A stretch of DNA of 64,000 bases from JALEFZ01 sp039817415. Its GTDB lineage: Bacteria; Bacteroidota; Bacteroidia; J057. Position numbers and translations under genes: made by a program. Positions 60,545 through 64,000 of this stretch are shown here, one piece after another; positions within the stretch are counted from its first letter, which is position 1; every line of letters begins with the position of its first letter. The notes under the pieces are model-generated. The model did not search any database. It was not told where the DNA came from and saw nothing but the letters and a program-made list of their open reading frames with translations. Where the stretch lies: contig JBCBVV010000010.1 in assembly GCA_039817415.1 (NCBI GenBank), positions 98,365 through 162,364 on the forward strand. Reading direction: 5' to 3'.

Positions 60545-63500
60545 ATGAACCTTAAGGGCTTTAAATATCTGATTTTATGTTGGGGATTAAGCCTTTATAC
60601 GCTTTGCCTATCAGGCCAGGTTTATCGCTTTGAAAACCATAGTGAATTCTCTGGTATTGGCAGTGTTACCATCAATGACATCGCACAGGATAAAAGAGGT
60701 TTTATCTGGTTTTGTTCTTGGGCAGGTACCTATAGATATGATGGTTACGAAGTAAAAGAATTTTTAGCTGGAGGAGAACAAGCCACTGGGCCTGTCAGCA
60801 ATAAGATCACCAGCATCATTGAAGCCAGTGATGGAAGCCTTTGGATAGGTGCTCGTAATGGGGGCATTTCACGCTTTGATCCAGCATCTGAGACCTTTAC
60901 CTACTATGGGAAAAAGGAAGGCCTTTCCAATCTAAATATTTGGTGTCTGGCAGAAGGAAAAGATAATCGGATTTGGATTGGCTCAGAAAATGGAATATTT
61001 ATTCTAGACCCAGATTCTCAACAGCTAAGAAGGTTTCAATGGTCAGCTTTTGAAGACCAAAATTTCATTTCCAGCTTAGTCTTGACAGATGATGGTGTCT
61101 GGATTGGAACCAAAGGAGGGGTGTTTTTATGGAAAGGCCCCGATCAATTGTTGCCTCCAGAAAAAATAAACCTTAGCCCAAAAGGGCTTCAAGCAAAGCC
61201 TGAGCTGGAAAAAGTCCAGAACTACATTTACAAAGTAGTTCCTGATCCATTTGACGATGATTTGATATGGATTGGTTCTAAAAGGGGCCTAAAGTCTATC
61301 CGGGTAAATGGAGACCAGCAAGAGTTGACAACCTATTTCCATGAAGACAATAATCCGCAAAGTCTTAGTCACAATTTTGTTCTGGATATCTGTGTAGTCC
61401 AAATAGGAGGAAAAAAGGAGGTTTGGGTAGCGACCCAACATGGCCTGAATAAACTTGATCCTCAAACAGGAAGATTTCAACGGTTTTTTGCCAATGATTT
61501 TCAAGAAGGGAGTTTAAGAAATGATTATATCAAGTCCCTTTTTCTGGACGAAACGGGAATACTTTGGATTGGTACAACTAAGGGGGTGTTTAAATTAAAC
61601 CTTCATGCCAAGGCATTTGAAACCATCCGCATGGATTTATTCAAGGATCCTCGTAAAAACCTGGTTTCATGCATACGTGAGTGCCCCATGGGGCAATGTA
61701 TCATGACGGGAACACGTGGAGGAGGCTTGGTCAGAATCAGTAAGAAAAAAGATGCTGGAGAAAATTGGCTTAGTCTACCCCTAAGATTTGGCCGACATGA
61801 GGGTTCTGCAACCATTAACATGATTTCTTCCATTGACTTTTTGAAGAATGGAGATTTGATGGTAGCCACTCATGGGGAAGGATTGATCAAGGTACCATTA
61901 GAAGAATGGAAAGGGCAAGATAGTCTCATGACAAACTATCGACAGTTCCTGATGGAAGGTGGTCAAATTCCAGATGATTACCCTATGATTACCCATCCTG
62001 CAGGAGAGGAGGGGATGTGGGTCGGGTTTTGGGATGGAGGTTTGTCGCTCTATCTATCGGACCAAGATAGCTTTGTCCATTTTGCCAATAGCTCAGATGG
62101 GAAAATACTCTTAACCAAGTACCCTAATGTGTGTTTGCTAGCGATCTCGGATAATAATGGTTCGCAAAACCTTTGGGTGGGAAGAAGAGGGGGCGGTCTT
62201 CTGCGCCTAGGGTATAATCCGGTAAACAGAGAGTTAACTTGGAATGAAAGCCTTCAGCGAAAAAATGGAGAGGAACACGGCTTGACGAATGACTTTATCA
62301 ATGATATTTTTCAGGATAGTGAAGGCAATTTATGGGTTGGAACTGAAAATGGCTTATTCGTCCGAGAAAAGGGGAAGACTAGATTTCAAGTTTTTAGGAA
62401 AAAGGATGGCTTGGCCAATAACATCATACAAGGCGTAGAGGAAGATAAGGAAGGGAATCTTTGGGTTAGTACATTTGGTGGGCTTTCTAAGGTAAGGTAC
62501 CAGAATAGGAATATCCTGGTGCAAAACTATTTTAAAGAACATGGATTGCCAGATAATCACTTTTCTGTCAATTCATCTTTTCTTTCAAAGGAAGGACAAA
62601 TATTTGTCGCAGGAATCAATGGCTTAAGTGTCTTTTCCCCTCATGCCTTAAATGAGGATACTTACATCCCGAAAGTATCGCTGACAGAGATTCGCTTGTT
62701 CAATGAATCACTTTCCCCTCATACTGATTACAAGGGGGATAGGATATTAACAAGATCTCCTATCCTCACTGACACTCTTGAGTTTGATTATAACCAACGT
62801 GTGTTTTCTATTGGGTTTGCAGCCCTTCATTTTGGGCAACCTGAACAGAATCAATATGCATACAAACTAGAAGGATTTGATGAGGATTGGATCTATTCAG
62901 ATGCTAGCGAGCGGATAGCACATTATACCAACTTACCTTATAAAACCTATACGTTCAAGGTGAAGGCGGCAAATGCTGATGGAGTTTGGAATCCTAAACC
63001 TAGGGAAATGACCCTGATTATTCATCCCCCTTGGTGGCTTACCATATGGGCGAAAATTATTTATGTCCTTCTTGGATTGGGCTTGCTGTTGGGAATCAGG
63101 ACCATCACCTTAATGCGCTGGAATTTCCAGAATAAACTCAAATTAGAGAGACTTGAACGCGAGAAATTGGAGGAGGTTGACAGAATCAAAACCAGGTTTT
63201 TTACCAATATTTCGCATGAACTAAGAACACCTCTCACCTTGATATTGTCTCCACTTGAGAACATGATCAAAGACCGTTTTGGAGATACTGGACAGCGAAA
63301 GACTTTCAATCTCATGTACCGCAACGGGCACCGTCTCATGCACATGATCAATCAGATATTGGATTTGAGAAAAAGTGAGGCTGGATTGATGAAATTAGCT
63401 GTGGCTGAGGGGAATATCATTAAGTTCCTCAAGGAAGTATTTATTTCCTTCGAGGATATGGCCAAACAAAATGATGTATCTCTCACTTTTGATGCGGCTG

Positions 63501-64000
63501 AGGAAGATATTAGGCTATGGTATGACCGAGACCAACTGGAAAAAGTCTTATTTAATCTCTTTTCCAATGCACTTAAATTTACTTCTGAAGGTGGACATAT
63601 TTGGTTGAGAGTTAGAAGGCAGAAGGATGGACTTAGGGTATGGGTAAAAGATACAGGGCGAGGCATCGAAGCAGAAAAACTTCCTCATGTTTTTGATCGG
63701 TTCTTCCAAATTGGAGAGGAAGCGAGTAGCATACAAAAGGGATCGGGTATAGGGCTAGCCCTTTCAAAAAATATTGTGGAAGCCCATCATGGTCACATTC
63801 ATGTAGAAAGTATATTGCATGAAGGAAGTACATTCAGTTTTATTCTCCCATTTGGCAAAGATCATTTTGAAGAGGAAGAAATCATTCAGGAGTTTGTGAA
63901 TTCTGAATCGCCGCAGAATTATCTTCCCTTAATTAAGTCTGACCCAAAACACACTACCGAACCCGCCACCCCAAATGAGGGTGAAGCCTATACCTTATTG
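60545..64000 (+). CDS. Hybrid two-component sensor (HTCS), C-terminus beyond window
   Basis: An ATG at 60545 opens a frame that stays open for all 1152 codons to the window edge. Signal: MNLKGFKYLILCWGLSLYTL ... SGQ. Residues ~30-720 hold many Reg_prop repeats (LWIGARNGGISRFDP, RIWIGSENGIFILDP, LWIGTTKGVFKLNL, LWVGTENGLF) forming two periplasmic propellers. A Y_Y_Y domain follows (~765-825: YAYKLEGFDEDWIYSD). One membrane helix is at ~828-855, then HisKA with His891 in FFTNISHELRTPL, and the ATPase N-box NLFSNALKFT, G1 DTGRGI, G2 GSGIGLAL. The family usually continues with a receiver and AraC DNA-binding domain, which lie outside. It senses a polysaccharide or other extracellular ligand. Confidence 0.93.
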   Translation, partial: MNLKGFKYLILCWGLSLYTLCLSGQVYRFENHSEFSGIGSVTINDIAQDKRGFIWFCSWAGTYRYDGYEVKEFLAGGEQATGPVSNKITSIIEASDGSLWIGARNGGISRFDPASETFTYYGKKEGLSNLNIWCLAEGKDNRIWIGSENGIFILDPDSQQLRRFQWSAFEDQNFISSLVLTDDGVWIGTKGGVFLWKGPDQLLPPEKINLSPKGLQAKPELEKVQNYIYKVVPDPFDDDLIWIGSKRGLKSIRVNGDQQELTTYFHEDNNPQSLSHNFVLDICVVQIGGKKEVWVATQHGLNKLDPQTGRFQRFFANDFQEGSLRNDYIKSLFLDETGILWIGTTKGVFKLNLHAKAFETIRMDLFKDPRKNLVSCIRECPMGQCIMTGTRGGGLVRISKKKDAGENWLSLPLRFGRHEGSATINMISSIDFLKNGDLMVATHGEGLIKVPLEEWKGQDSLMTNYRQFLMEGGQIPDDYPMITHPAGEEGMWVGFWDGGLSLYLSDQDSFVHFANSSDGKILLTKYPNVCLLAISDNNGSQNLWVGRRGGGLLRLGYNPVNRELTWNESLQRKNGEEHGLTNDFINDIFQDSEGNLWVGTENGLFVREKGKTRFQVFRKKDGLANNIIQGVEEDKEGNLWVSTFGGLSKVRYQNRNILVQNYFKEHGLPDNHFSVNSSFLSKEGQIFVAGINGLSVFSPHALNEDTYIPKVSLTEIRLFNESLSPHTDYKGDRILTRSPILTDTLEFDYNQRVFSIGFAALHFGQPEQNQYAYKLEGFDEDWIYSDASERIAHYTNLPYKTYTFKVKAANADGVWNPKPREMTLIIHPPWWLTIWAKIIYVLLGLGLLLGIRTITLMRWNFQNKLKLERLEREKLEEVDRIKTRFFTNISHELRTPLTLILSPLENMIKDRFGDTGQRKTFNLMYRNGHRLMHMINQILDLRKSEAGLMKLAVAEGNIIKFLKEVFISFEDMAKQNDVSLTFDAAEEDIRLWYDRDQLEKVLFNLFSNALKFTSEGGHIWLRVRRQKDGLRVWVKDTGRGIEAEKLPHVFDRFFQIGEEASSIQKGSGIGLALSKNIVEAHHGHIHVESILHEGSTFSFILPFGKDHFEEEEIIQEFVNSESPQNYLPLIKSDPKHTTEPATPNEGEAYTLL

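Overview
This 64 kb window is chromosomal DNA from a member of the Bacteroidota, probably a free-living Cytophagia- or Saprospiria-type organism. The evidence is five proteins with type IX secretion (T9SS) sorting tails, many short outer-membrane barrels, a TonB receptor with a carboxypeptidase-like N-terminal domain, a hybrid two-component regulator with Reg_prop and Y_Y_Y domains, and few Shine-Dalgarno-like sites. The base composition is moderately AT-rich. I saw no insertion sequence, CRISPR array, rRNA or canonical tRNA gene. The genus cannot be named from what is visible.

Layout. (1) 1-2440: the tail of a DUF1573 protein, a GT-C-like membrane glycosyltransferase and the tmRNA gene ssrA with a strong terminator. 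(2) 2500-9640: a small outer-membrane protein beside an AraC regulator split by an in-frame stop, two T9SS-exported surface proteins and a DUF6915 gene paired with an acidic unknown. (3) 9840-15680: a LytTR regulator whose receiver lacks the phosphoacceptor Asp, then a four-gene operon of unknown function with a candidate cysteine peptidase and two related large proteins. (4) 15850-18350: the biotin ECF transporter bioY-bioM-bioN followed by a DUF6314 protein. (5) 18380-30800: a catabolic block with CaiB, a FadB/FadJ-type beta-oxidation enzyme, thiolase, acyl-CoA dehydrogenase, a MarR regulator and the tyrosine/homogentisate pathway (hpd, scoA, scoB, hmgA, fahA). (6) 30830-37590: assorted genes including a Dabb lipoprotein, cutC, ThuA-DUF1080, a Kelch lipoprotein, a zinc-free MDR oxidoreductase and an orphan NarL-type regulator. 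(7) 38150-46950: two very large T9SS proteins built from homologous DUF2341-LamG modules, one carrying a sugar-dehydrogenase-like propeller. (8) 47090-58000: tandem DUF4331 genes, an ECF sigma/RskA-type anti-sigma pair, a TPR lipoprotein, a TonB receptor and an outer-membrane protein. (9) 58320-64000: an outer-membrane protein, an S41 peptidase and the start of a hybrid sensor that runs off the window.

How the genes work together. Homogentisate degradation yields fumarate and acetoacetate. The CoA-transferase ScoAB activates acetoacetate to acetoacetyl-CoA, and the nearby thiolase can cleave that to acetyl-CoA. A near-perfect 26-bp palindrome between the MarR gene and hpd is the likely operator.

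The strongest new signal is in region 8. The same bipartite sequence, GAAATCCAG, 13 bases, then CTCGTAGGTAGG, lies just upstream of both the first DUF4331 gene and the TPR gene, flanking the sigma/anti-sigma pair. It looks like the promoter of that ECF sigma factor and would tie the DUF4331 proteins, TPR lipoprotein and TonB receptor into one regulon. The second candidate for an undescribed system is the operon at 10860-15677.
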